NCBI GenBank assembly: GCA_964468045.1
Contig: CAYXTO010000005.1
Span: forward strand, 124,001-188,000
Origin: JAWKXU01 sp964468045
GTDB lineage: Bacteria; Pseudomonadota; Alphaproteobacteria; Sphingomonadales; Sphingomonadaceae
Length of the DNA: 64,000 nt
Direction: 5' to 3'
Each line of letters starts with the position of its first letter. Within the stretch, counting starts at the first letter, position 1. Of the stretch, positions 15,306-23,567 are shown in pieces. The notes beneath the pieces are model-generated. The model worked only from the letters and a program-made list of their open reading frames with translations. It had not been told where the DNA came from and made no database searches. The position numbers and the translations under genes are program-made.

Positions 15306-18089
15306 TCATTCGGCCGGCTCGAGCTCCCTTTGCCCTGTTGCTTCGCCCTGCTCATCGTCGTCGTCATGGATGATGACAAGGCCCGCGTCTCCATCGAGGG
15401 TGATCATGGCGCCGTCAGGCACCAGGCGAAGCGCGTTCTCGATCTGCACGCCGGGCAGGCCGTATTCGCGCGCCAGCAGCGCGCCATGCGAGATCAGGCC
15501 CCCGGTTTCGAGCACGATGCCGCCGATCACGTTGAACACGGGGGTCCAGCCCGGATCGGTTGCATGGACGATCAGGATCTCGCCCTTCTTGACCCGGCCG
15601 ATCTGGTTCAGTTCGAGGACGACCCGTGCCCTGCCGGTCACCTTGCCGACGCTGGTGGTCTTGCCCTTGAGCAGGCTGCCGTCCCCGACATCGGGAAGGT
15701 CGATCACCGCCGGACGGCCGAACTGCAGGTAATGGGGCGGTGTGACCCGGCGCGTATCGATATCGTGGAAGTTCTTCTTGCGGGCCGCGATCTTGGCCAG
15801 GGTCAGCGGGCGATTGTCCGTGCCGCCGAGCGCGTTGTAAAGTTCCTCCATCGTGAGGAAATAACAATCCTTGAAGTCCCGGAACACGCCGCGCTCCACG
15901 CAGCGGCGCCCGACTTCCTCGAACCCCAGCTTGATCGCGTAGGTCGACCAATCCATCACTTCCCGTTCGTTATCCCGGTATTCCAGGCTGTTGTGGGCGA
16001 AGTCGGCAAGGAAGCGGAACAATCGCGATTTCAGCGCACCCATCGGCTGGCCCTGCAGATTGTCGATGACGTGCCGGATCGTTTCCTCCAGCTTTTCGGT
16101 CATCTTGTGCTCCTGGATACGCGGATTGGGCGTGCCCATCAGAGCGTTCATGAGGCGCAGGTCCACCATCGGATTGTCGGCGCGCCGCTCGAAATAGATG
16201 TCGCGGTCGGGATGGCCACGGTGGCCGCGCCGCCGCACATGCTCATCGTATTTCTCGCGGAAAGCAGGCCCGTCCCGGCACTGGTCGAGGAAGTCGAAGA
16301 ACCGCGCATCGGGGAATTGCTCGAACAGCGACTTAAGCTCGGGCGAGGTGTTGATCATCTCCGCCAGCTCCCACACCGCGAAATTGTCGTCGGTGGTGAC
16401 GGTCGGGTTCCGCGTGCCGGTGACGAGGTCCATCATGATGGTGGGCCGGCCGCCGGTGTACCAGTTCTCGCAGATCCATGCGATTGTGCCGAGCGCGTCG
16501 CGCATCGGGTAGAGCAGGCCGTTCCATGGCGGATCGTAGGATGCAACCTCCTCGCGAATGACGTCGCCGATATATTGGCGCAGCGCCTTGTCATCGAGCG
16601 TGCCCAGTTCCTCGACGGGGCGCGGGCGGGTGAATTCGCGATACTCCTCGTTCTCGATGAAGTCGTCGCGGATCGCGCGCCACCAGTTGAGGCCCATGTC
16701 GGGTCGTTTCGCTTCGACCCCCAGATAACTGTCGATATAGCGCGCCCAGTCGAACGGCGCGTCGAGCGCCTCCTCGTGCCAATCGCTCGGCAGCTTGTCC
16801 AGCATGCCGGGGCGGACCTGCGGCGGGACAGCCGTCTTGATCAGTTCGAGATCCGCCTTGCAGTTATAGTAGGATACGCCCTTGTGGTAGATCCACAGCC
16901 GGCGCGTCGAATAGTCCAGCTCCGGATAGGCGTAGGTCTGGACTCCCAGCGAGTGGCACTGGTTGAGGCCCCAGCATCGCCAGGAGAACATCAGCGGGCT
17001 GATCGCCCCGGTCCACATTTCCTGCGGGAAGGTGCGGCTCCACAATTCGTCCCATTCGCAGCCGTCATCATTGCCCTGGACGCTGTCCGTCACGTCGGCG
17101 TCCCAGCTGAATTCCACGCCGGTAACCGGCCGGGCCTGCAGGACATAGAATTGCCCGTCGCGCATCGCCCATTCGATATCCTGCGGAAAATCGCCATAGG
17201 CCTGCTGGATGGACCGTCCCAGCTCGGCCAGGCTGCGGATCTGCTGGTCGGTCATCGCCTGGACATCGCGAAGATCCGCCGGGACTTCCGCTTCGATCGT
17301 GCCGGTGCCGATATTCTCGTCGCGCACCACTTGCACCAGCTTGCTGCCGGTTTGGGCATTAAGGATCTTCAGATCGCGATGCCGCACGACATATTCGTCA
17401 GGAGTGACGATGCCCGAGACAATCGCCTCGCCAAGGCCGTAGCTGGCGTTGATGAAGATCTGGTCGGTCGCGCCGTTCACGGGGTTGCCGGTGAACATCA
17501 CGCCGGAAATGTCGGATCGGACCATTTCCTGCACCACCACCGCAATCGCGCTCTGGTAATGATCGAAGCCGCCGTTCTGTCGATAGGCGATGGCGCGGCT
17601 GGTCCACATCGATGCCCAGCAGCGCTTGACTGCATCTGCCAGCGCGTTCTGCCCCCTGATGTCGAGATAGGTGTCGTGCAGCCCTGCGAAGGAAGCGCCT
17701 GCAAGGTCTTCCGCGGTGCCGGACGACCGGACGGCAACGAAGGTGCCTTCGCCCACCAGGCGATAGGCGGAAGAGATTTCCCGGCCGACGCTTTCCAGCA
17801 TGGCGGCATCCGTTATCAGCTTGCGAATGCTGGCAGCGTGCGTTTCGAGCGCCTCGGCATCGCCGTAATCGACCGATCCGAGGATTGCATCGATGCCGTC
17901 GCGAATGCGGGATGCCTCGACATGCTCGCGATAGGCTGCAGTGCTGACAACGAAGCCGGGCGGCACGGTGAAGCCCTTGCCGGTCATGTTGCCGAGGTTG
18001 GCTCCCTTGCCGCCGACCTGGGCATGGTCGGCCGCGGCCGCGTCGGTAAACCACACGATCCTGGCGGATTTTTCAGTCTCTTTCATCAT
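15306..18089 (-). CDS. PEP synthase / rifampin-phosphotransferase-like dikinase
   Basis: About 927 residues; two adjacent ATGs (18089, 18086) follow GGAGGAG. The N-terminal PPDK-type ATP-grasp (residues ~15-330) has VGGKGANLGNM, FAVRSSGTAEDLAGASFAG and NASYGLGEAIVSG. The C-terminal swivel domain has GGLISHGALLAREYGLPG, whose His (about residue 868) would be phosphorylated. This split layout (ATP-grasp, long middle, phosphohistidine at the C-terminus) fits rifampin phosphotransferases and phenylphosphate-synthase-like enzymes better than PpsA, which has a C-terminal PEP TIM barrel. It would move a phosphoryl group from ATP to an unknown acceptor. Divergent from a TetR gene that probably controls it. 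Confidence 0.8.
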   Translation of the reverse strand: MMKETEKSARIVWFTDAAAADHAQVGGKGANLGNMTGKGFTVPPGFVVSTAAYREHVEASRIRDGIDAILGSVDYGDAEALETHAASIRKLITDAAMLESVGREISSAYRLVGEGTFVAVRSSGTAEDLAGASFAGLHDTYLDIRGQNALADAVKRCWASMWTSRAIAYRQNGGFDHYQSAIAVVVQEMVRSDISGVMFTGNPVNGATDQIFINASYGLGEAIVSGIVTPDEYVVRHRDLKILNAQTGSKLVQVVRDENIGTGTIEAEVPADLRDVQAMTDQQIRSLAELGRSIQQAYGDFPQDIEWAMRDGQFYVLQARPVTGVEFSWDADVTDSVQGNDDGCEWDELWSRTFPQEMWTGAISPLMFSWRCWGLNQCHSLGVQTYAYPELDYSTRRLWIYHKGVSYYNCKADLELIKTAVPPQVRPGMLDKLPSDWHEEALDAPFDWARYIDSYLGVEAKRPDMGLNWWRAIRDDFIENEEYREFTRPRPVEELGTLDDKALRQYIGDVIREEVASYDPPWNGLLYPMRDALGTIAWICENWYTGGRPTIMMDLVTGTRNPTVTTDDNFAVWELAEMINTSPELKSLFEQFPDARFFDFLDQCRDGPAFREKYDEHVRRRGHRGHPDRDIYFERRADNPMVDLRLMNALMGTPNPRIQEHKMTEKLEETIRHVIDNLQGQPMGALKSRLFRFLADFAHNSLEYRDNEREVMDWSTYAIKLGFEEVGRRCVERGVFRDFKDCYFLTMEELYNALGGTDNRPLTLAKIAARKKNFHDIDTRRVTPPHYLQFGRPAVIDLPDVGDGSLLKGKTTSVGKVTGRARVVLELNQIGRVKKGEILIVHATDPGWTPVFNVIGGIVLETGGLISHGALLAREYGLPGVQIENALRLVPDGAMITLDGDAGLVIIHDDDDEQGEATGQRELEPAE

Positions 18090-18177
18090 CCACTCCTCCA
18101 ACGGGGCCCGGCGATACGGGTTTGCCCGGGCCTGGGGGTGATCCCCCGCTCGGACTGAAGGTGAATGATTTGCTTAT

Positions 18178-18195
18178 TTAACGCAAGTGAGTTAA
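18178..18195. promoter_or_regulatory. Candidate TetR operator in the dikinase/TetR divergent region
   Basis: The inverted repeat TTAAC-N8-GTTAA lies in the AT-rich 224 bp between the two divergent genes. A second, imperfect TTAA-N8-TTAA follows at once. Size and placement fit a TetR-family operator controlling both genes; not tested. Confidence 0.4.
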
Positions 18196-18313
18196 TTTAA
18201 GTCATTGATTAAGATAGTGTAACGGTAGAAATATGATGGTATCAGTCATGTGATTTATCTTTTTCAGCGCATTCAGCCTTGTGATTCTGCTGCGGTTCGA
18301 CAAGACGGGGGGC

Positions 18314-18982
18314 ATGACCGAACCCGCCCGGAGAGCAAGGCTGCGCGCTTCAACGGAGGAAACGCGCATCACCATTATCGAGGCGGCCGAGCGGCTGTTT
18401 GGCGAGCAGGGCATCGAAGCCGTCGCCATGCGCGCAATCTCGAGCGCGGCGGGCCAAAGGAACACCAGTTCGGTGCAGTACCATTTCAAGGACAGGGAGG
18501 GATTGCTCCAGGCAACCTTCGTCTATCGTGAAGGGCAGCTCGATGCGATGCGTGCGGAACTGCTGGAGGAAGCCCGGCTTCACGGACATCTTGCCGATGT
18601 GCGCTGGCTGCTGCGCGTCATTTTCTATCCGGAGTATCGCCACTACATGGATAATGACGGGCTGCCCTATATTCGGCTCCATGCGCAGTATCTTGCCAAT
18701 CTGAGGCCGCGGGGCGTGCCCCATCCCGTCGATTACGAATGCCCGTCGACCACTGCCTATCGCCAGGCGATTGCACACCTGCAAAAGTGCCTGGGCGAAC
18801 TCGATCGCGAGGAGTTCTTCCTCAGGCTCGAAAGCATAGGCGCCATGTTCCTCGGCGCTCTCATGCAGCATGCCGCGCGTGACCGGAACGCTCGGAACCG
18901 GCATCCCGCTCTCTTTGCCACCCTGCTCGAGATGATGACAGCCGCTATGATCGTGCCTGTCCTGGACGCCGCGGACCAGTAG
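18314..18982 (+). CDS. TetR/AcrR family transcriptional regulator
   Basis: A 222-residue protein from MTEPARRARLRAS; a GTG 11 codons earlier is in frame, but the G-run before 18314 is the better ribosome site. The HTH is TIIEAAERLFGEQGIEAVAM then AISSAAGQRNTSSVQYHFKD, with the NTSSVQYHF variant of the recognition helix (usual KGTLYYHF). The C-terminal ~150 residues form a ligand-binding helical domain with many aromatic/His residues (YPEYRHYMDNDGLPY). It probably represses the divergent dikinase gene and itself through the operator between them. The ligand is unknown. Confidence 0.88.
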   Translation: MTEPARRARLRASTEETRITIIEAAERLFGEQGIEAVAMRAISSAAGQRNTSSVQYHFKDREGLLQATFVYREGQLDAMRAELLEEARLHGHLADVRWLLRVIFYPEYRHYMDNDGLPYIRLHAQYLANLRPRGVPHPVDYECPSTTAYRQAIAHLQKCLGELDREEFFLRLESIGAMFLGALMQHAARDRNARNRHPALFATLLEMMTAAMIVPVLDAADQ

Positions 18983-19199
18983 GACGCCCACCGCACGAAC
19001 AGCGCGCAGGCTCGCTTCGGCGGCCGTTCTCCTTTCCGATCATGAATGGGGCCAGCGGATGCATCGCCGATCCCGCTTCACGTCCTTCGCAAATCCACGC
19101 CGGGGTGGCGCTATTTAGAGACGAGAGGTGGGACATAGCTCTGCGACCGGGCGTTTTGTTCGAGAGACGGGAACGCACCTTAGTCCGAGAGGAAAAGCC

Positions 19200-19907
19200 A
19201 TGAACAACCGTGACCGGAGTCGCCGCAGGCAATTCGGGGAATCCGATTTCTCGCAAGATTACCGCCAGCCCCAGCAATGGCAGACCGGGGGAGATCAATT
19301 CGGGGAGTCCTACAGCGACGAGCAGCGTGATTACGAAAGAGGCAGAGGATATTCGTCTGCTCCTCAAAATCGCGGCTATGAAAAGTACTACGAGGGTGGA
19401 TCAAGTCGGCCGCTCCCCTCACGGTATTCGCCCAATGCCTATGGTGCCGACCCGGGAGCGGACTTCGGAAGCTTCACCAGCGACGACTATGGGGGGCGGG
19501 ATTTCGTCCAGTCGGCAGGTGGTCGCTATGCCCCGGTTTCTCCCTACAGCTATCGTCAGGGTGATGAGGAACGTGGATTCCTGGAAAGGGCTGGCGATCA
19601 TATCGCGAAGTGGTTCGGGGACGAGGAAGCGGCCCGCCGAATCGAGGAAGATCACAGAGGGCATGGCCCGTCCGGATATTCCCGTTCCGACTCTCGCATA
19701 CAGGAAGATGTCTGCGATCGGTTGACGGATGACTGGCAGGTTGATGCCCGCAATATCACCGTCAGCGTGGATGAGGGCGAGGTGAGCCTGGATGGATCGG
19801 TCGGAAGCCGCCTCGCCAAGCGGCGTGCGGAAGATTGCGCCGAAGCCGTTTCAGGCGTCAAACACGTTCAAAACAATCTTCGCGTTCAGACATCCACTCC
19901 GAAATGA
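19200..19907 (+). CDS. BON-domain protein with low-complexity N-terminus
   Basis: A 235-residue protein starting MNNRDRSRRRQFGESDF with GAGAGGAAAA upstream. Residues 1-~140 are Arg/Tyr/Gly/Ser-rich and predicted disordered. A short HIAKWFGDEEAARR motif (SWFGD-like) comes next. A BON domain makes up the last ~70 residues: IQEDVCDRLTDDWQVDARNI, VSVDEGEVSLDGSV and AVSGVKHVQNNLRV. BON domains bind phospholipid or other hydrophobic ligands; such proteins are common osmotic- or desiccation-stress proteins. There is no clear signal peptide. A strong intrinsic terminator follows. Confidence 0.85.
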   Translation: MNNRDRSRRRQFGESDFSQDYRQPQQWQTGGDQFGESYSDEQRDYERGRGYSSAPQNRGYEKYYEGGSSRPLPSRYSPNAYGADPGADFGSFTSDDYGGRDFVQSAGGRYAPVSPYSYRQGDEERGFLERAGDHIAKWFGDEEAARRIEEDHRGHGPSGYSRSDSRIQEDVCDRLTDDWQVDARNITVSVDEGEVSLDGSVGSRLAKRRAEDCAEAVSGVKHVQNNLRVQTSTPK

Positions 19908-19923
19908 ACTGACGGATCGAAGC

Positions 19924-19957
19924 GGCAAGGAGGGTGCGAAACCCTCCTTGCCTTTTT
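19924..19957 (+). terminator. Rho-independent terminator after BON gene
   Basis: GGCAAGGAGGGT, loop GCGAA, ACCCTCCTTGCC, then TTTTT. A perfect 12-bp stem followed by a T-run, 17 bp past the BON-gene stop. Confidence 0.95.
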
Positions 19958-20070
19958 ACTGCCCACTCCGTCGGGAACCTCCGGCACCTGGGTCCATTGA
20001 TCAAGGCACGGAGCGGCAGGGTGGGTTGATCCACCTCGTAGTAGTTCCTCCATTGTCTGCGAGAACCGAG

Positions 20071-20922
20071 ATGGTTGAAACAGCGCCGATGATCCATGAA
20101 GACGGCTTGCCCGGGCACGAAAGCAAGCTGGAGTCGAAGCCCGAATGGCAGCCGCGCTATCGCGGCTCCGACCGGCTTAAGGGCAAGGTGGCGATCATAA
20201 CCGGCGCCGACAGCGGCATCGGCCGTGCGGTTGCAGCCCTCTATGCGCGGGAAGGCGCGGACATTGCGATCGTTTATCTGCTCGAAGATGACGATGCCGC
20301 CGATACGAAGGAGATCGTCGAGGCCGAAGGCCGCAGGGCCATAACCATCAAGGCCGACGTAGGTTCGAGGAAGATGTGCGACCGCATCGCGCAGCAAACG
20401 CTCGACGCCTTCGGACGCATCGACATTCTCGTCAACAATGCCGGCGAACAACATCCGGACAAGGACATCATCGACATCACCGAGGAGCAGCTGGAACGGA
20501 CCTTCCAGACCAACATCTTCGGCATGTTCTATCTGACGCAGGCGGTTCGGCCCCATCTCGGATCCGGCGCGGCAATCATAAATTGCACGTCGGTCACGAT
20601 GTACCAGGGCTCGAAGGAACTGCTGGATTATTCCAGCACCAAAGGTGCGATCACGGCATTCACCCGCTCGTTGAGCGAGAACCTGATCGGCGATGGCATC
20701 CGGGTGAATGCAGTCGCCCCCGGGCCGATATGGACGCCGCTCAATCCTTGCGGCGGGGCGAGTAAAGAGAAGATGGAACATTTTGGCGAAAGCACGCCCA
20801 TGGGCCGCCCCGGCCAGCCCAATGAAGTGGCCCCCAGTTTCCTTTTTCTCGCATGCGAGGATTCAAGCTACATGAGCGGGCAGGTGCTTCATCCCAATGG
20901 CGGGATCATTGTCGGTAGCTAG
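20071..20922 (+). CDS. SDR family oxidoreductase (YghA-like, extended N-terminus)
   Basis: A 283-residue classical short-chain dehydrogenase with a ~45-residue N-terminal extension. It shows ITGADSGIGRAVA (NAD(P) loop), NNAGEQ, TSVTMYQGS (catalytic Ser region) and DYSSTKGAI (Tyr-x3-Lys). The KLESKPEWQPRYRGSDRLKG lead and the AVAPGPIWTPLNP motif are typical of the general-stress SDR group annotated as glucose dehydrogenase or YghA. Substrate is unassigned, probably a sugar or aldehyde. It follows the BON gene after its terminator, so it has its own promoter. Cytosolic. Confidence 0.88.
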   Translation: MVETAPMIHEDGLPGHESKLESKPEWQPRYRGSDRLKGKVAIITGADSGIGRAVAALYAREGADIAIVYLLEDDDAADTKEIVEAEGRRAITIKADVGSRKMCDRIAQQTLDAFGRIDILVNNAGEQHPDKDIIDITEEQLERTFQTNIFGMFYLTQAVRPHLGSGAAIINCTSVTMYQGSKELLDYSSTKGAITAFTRSLSENLIGDGIRVNAVAPGPIWTPLNPCGGASKEKMEHFGESTPMGRPGQPNEVAPSFLFLACEDSSYMSGQVLHPNGGIIVGS

Positions 20923-20975
20923 TACAGGCTTCAGCTTATATCTCGGCTGCCCGGAACGAGAGAGGCGAGCGTTTC

Positions 20976-21482
20976 ATGGGACATACGCAAACGCAGGGCG
21001 AGACCGAAGCGCTGGAAGATCTGGCCCGGCAGGTGCTGGAGCTGGCGGACGATGCTGGGGTGGTGATCGCTACTGCAGAAAGCTGCACCGGCGGCGAGAT
21101 AGCTTCAGTCCTGACCGAGGTGGAGGGCTTGAGCAATCGCGTGCATTGCAGCTTCGTAACCTATTCCGACGCGGCAAAGAACGAATTGCTCGGCATTCCT
21201 CTTGCCCTGATCGAGTCGGAGGGGGCGGTCAGCAAGGACGTCGTTCTTGCCATGGCCGGAGGGACGCTGTCCAGATCCTCGGCGGATGTGGCTGTGGCGG
21301 TCAGCGGCTATACCGGCTCGGCGGGGAAGCACGAGAACGGGTTGGTTCACTTCGCGGTTTGCAAACGCGATGGCTACCGGATTCATCGGGAATGTCACTT
21401 CGGTCCGGTCGAACGGGAGGAAGGAAAGGCGATCGCCACCCGATTTGCGCTGAATCTGCTCAGGGATGCACTGTCCCGGTAA
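20976..21482 (+). CDS. CinA-C family nicotinamide-nucleotide amidohydrolase-like protein
   Basis: A 168-residue stand-alone CinA C-terminal domain: ATAESCTGGEIASVLTEVEG, then YSDAAKNELLGI and VAVSGYTGSAG. The family PncC deamidates NMN to nicotinate mononucleotide in pyridine-nucleotide recycling. The conserved Ser/Cys/Thr of AESCTGG are present. The normal TG(I)AGP is changed to TGSAG, so activity may differ. It lies 53 bp after the SDR, possibly the same transcript. Confidence 0.85.
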   Translation: MGHTQTQGETEALEDLARQVLELADDAGVVIATAESCTGGEIASVLTEVEGLSNRVHCSFVTYSDAAKNELLGIPLALIESEGAVSKDVVLAMAGGTLSRSSADVAVAVSGYTGSAGKHENGLVHFAVCKRDGYRIHRECHFGPVEREEGKAIATRFALNLLRDALSR

Positions 21483-21606
21483 AGGGGTATGGCAAAATCG
21501 CCTGGGGCAAGGCTGGGCCGAAGCCGAGCGCTGCCCATCAGCTGTAATTCCCCGGTCGGAACTGCCTCAGAGGTGCTTCGTTGCTTAGCGGCAGGAGTGG
21601 CCAGTT

Positions 21607-22125
21607 ATGAACGTACTTCCTGACGGCATCCAGCAGCAGCACCTGACCCGGGGTCAAGGAATGCCGCTTCGCAGCTGGCTCTCTCTTTTGATCCCCGGTG
21701 CGCTCCTGACCCTGGCAATGGCCGGCCTGTTTGGCGGTGGCCAATCCACCCGCCTGGTCGCTGCCGCTCCCTCGGCCCGTGTCATGCTCGCCCTGCCGAC
21801 GACATTGCGCAGCGGCGTATTCTTCGAAACCGATGTCGATGTTCTCGCGCGCCGGGACATCGGCGACCTGACAATCGGCCTGACTGCAGAATTGTGGCGT
21901 GACATGACCATCAACACGACGATGCCTGAGGCTGGCGAGCAGGATTATCGCGAGGGCCTGTTCCGCTTCCGATATGGGCCGGTGAAAGCGGGGAACCGGA
22001 TCAAGATCAAATTCGACGGGCAGGTCAACCCGCCGCTGATCGGTTCAAGCCGGGGCGAAGTGGTCGTTTTCGACGGTCAGAACAGGCTGGCGACAATCCC
22101 GGTCACAATCAAGGTGCTTCCCTGA
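21607..22125 (+). CDS. Conserved hypothetical membrane-anchored protein
   Basis: A 172-residue protein not placed in a named family. It has one strongly hydrophobic segment (WLSLLIPGALLTLAMAGLF) near residue 25, then an extracytoplasmic beta-rich part (RSGVFFETDVDVLARRDIG; VKAGNRIKIKFDGQVNPPL; DGQNRLATIPVTIKV) that resembles an Ig-like fold. An alternative start at 21661 would leave only five residues before the helix. The stop shares one base with the start of the DUF421 gene, so the two are coupled and may form a membrane complex. Confidence 0.7.
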   Translation: MNVLPDGIQQQHLTRGQGMPLRSWLSLLIPGALLTLAMAGLFGGGQSTRLVAAAPSARVMLALPTTLRSGVFFETDVDVLARRDIGDLTIGLTAELWRDMTINTTMPEAGEQDYREGLFRFRYGPVKAGNRIKIKFDGQVNPPLIGSSRGEVVVFDGQNRLATIPVTIKVLP

Positions 22126-22607
22126 TGGATATCGTAATTCGGGCGACGGCCCTGTTCGCCATCACGTTCCTGCTTCTGCGCCTCCTCGGCAAACGTGAGC
22201 TGGGACAAATGGCCCCTTTCGAAGTCGTAATGCTCGTGGTCATCGGCGACCTGATCCAGCAGGGAGTCACCCATAACGACTTCAGCATTACGGGTGCTAC
22301 GCTGGCGATATTCACCTTCGCTTTCTGGACCGTGGTGCTCGGCTGGCTTGCCTATGCCTTTCCCGCGCTGCGCAAGCTGCTGGAGGATGAACCACGCGTC
22401 ATCATCCAGAACGGCCAGCTTTTGAAAGCGAACCTCCGGCGGGATCGCATGACCGTCGAAGAGGTCGAATCCGAAATGCGGCTGGCGGGGATTGCGACGG
22501 TAAGCGAGGTTGACTGGGCAATCCTCGAACCGAATGGCAAGATCAGCTTCATCGGCAAGCAAGAGTCCGCGCGAAGCGATCAAAAGGATCAGCCGGAGCC
22601 CAAATAG
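22125..22607 (+). CDS. DUF421 (YetF-family) membrane protein
   Basis: A 160-residue protein with three N-terminal membrane helices and the cytoplasmic DUF421 domain: FLLLRLLGKRELGQMAPFEVV (helix 1 to loop), the loop Asp in VVIGDLIQQGV, and VEEVESEMRLAGIATVSEVDWAIL with the C-terminal EPNGKISFI strand. The YetF/YdfR group forms small oligomers and is linked to sporulation or stress in Bacillus; function here is unknown. The TGATG junction couples it to the upstream anchored protein. Length is short but typical of proteobacterial members. Confidence 0.88.
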   Translation: MDIVIRATALFAITFLLLRLLGKRELGQMAPFEVVMLVVIGDLIQQGVTHNDFSITGATLAIFTFAFWTVVLGWLAYAFPALRKLLEDEPRVIIQNGQLLKANLRRDRMTVEEVESEMRLAGIATVSEVDWAILEPNGKISFIGKQESARSDQKDQPEPK

Positions 22608-22644
22608 GTCTGAAAGGGGCAGTCCGCTCTCCGAGCGAGGCCTC

Positions 22645-23403
22645 TTATACCGCTGTATGTCCCCCATCGACCGGCAGGCTGACGCCGGTAACGAAGCTGG
22701 CCCCATCCGAAAGCAGCCAGCAAATGCCGGATGCGATCTCTGACGGTTGTCCGAACCTGTTCATGGGATGAACCGCCGCGATGGCAGGTTCCAGCCCGGG
22801 ATCGGTTTTCATGGCTTCGGCGAGCATGGGAGTGAGCGTGCCGCCGGGAAGCACGGCGTTTATGCGTATGCCCTTGGTGGCATAATCCAGCGCCGCCGCT
22901 CTCACGAAACCCAATACGCCCGCCTTGCTGGCGCAATATTCGCTGCCATTGGGAAACGCCGCCAGGGCACCGCTGGAGGCGATGTTCACGATCGATCCAC
23001 CGCCATTCTCGAGCATGGCCGCGATCTCGTGCTTGTTGCAGAAGAACAGCCCGCGCATGTTCAGATTATGGCAGCGGTCCCACTCCTCTGCCGACATTTC
23101 ATGAACCAGCTTGCTGCAGGATTGGACACCGGCTGCGTTGCACGCGCCATCCAGCCGGCCATATCGATTGACCGCGGCTTCCACCATGTTTCGCGCATCG
23201 TCCTCGAGGTAAGCGTCGGTTCGAATGAATTGCGCGTCTCCGCCTGCCGCCTGAACTTCCTTGACGACAGCTTCGCCCGCATCCGGATGCAGATCCGCAA
23301 TCGTCACATTGCATCCCGCTTTCCCCAGCATCACTGCGGTTGCTCGACCGATGCCGCTGCCACCCCCGGTGACGACGATCGATTTGCCTTTCAGACCTTC
23401 CAT
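22645..23403 (-). CDS. SDR family oxidoreductase
   Basis: A 252-residue classical SDR with VTGGGSGIGRATAVML (cofactor loop), LDGACNAAGVQ, NIASSGALAAFPNGSEY (catalytic Ser) and YCASKAGVLGF (Tyr-x3-Lys), ending SFVTGVSLPVDGG. It uses NAD(H)/NADP(H), with the Asp after the second strand favouring NAD. Divergent from the Rieske oxygenase across a palindrome, which suggests co-regulation and a shared catabolic route, for example oxidation of a diol or alcohol. The substrate is unknown. Confidence 0.88.
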   Translation of the reverse strand: MEGLKGKSIVVTGGGSGIGRATAVMLGKAGCNVTIADLHPDAGEAVVKEVQAAGGDAQFIRTDAYLEDDARNMVEAAVNRYGRLDGACNAAGVQSCSKLVHEMSAEEWDRCHNLNMRGLFFCNKHEIAAMLENGGGSIVNIASSGALAAFPNGSEYCASKAGVLGFVRAAALDYATKGIRINAVLPGGTLTPMLAEAMKTDPGLEPAIAAVHPMNRFGQPSEIASGICWLLSDGASFVTGVSLPVDGGHTAV

Positions 23404-23500
23404 CAGACTTCTCCCATAGCTTCAACCGCAGGTGGAACTCAGGCTCCAGGCGGCAGGATTGACCAGCCGACTCATCTTCGGTCCCACCTCGGCATTGCGT

Positions 23501-23524
23501 ACTTTTAGTATAGATGCTAAAAGT
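23501..23524. promoter_or_regulatory. Perfect palindrome between SDR and Rieske genes
   Basis: ACTTTTAG-N8-CTAAAAGT lies in the 164 bp between two divergent genes, 43 bp before the oxygenase start. Arm length and spacing match TetR-type operators. The best candidate regulator is the TetR gene at 25215-25937. Confidence 0.6.
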
Positions 23525-23567
23525 GATTCGACAAGCTTCTTGGAACCAGAGCAAAAAGGCACATTCC

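Noticed and set aside
15330..18158. A 942-codon open frame on the plus strand
   Set aside because: It is the antisense of the PEP-synthase-like gene, with Arg/Asp/His-rich composition typical of shadows in GC-rich DNA.
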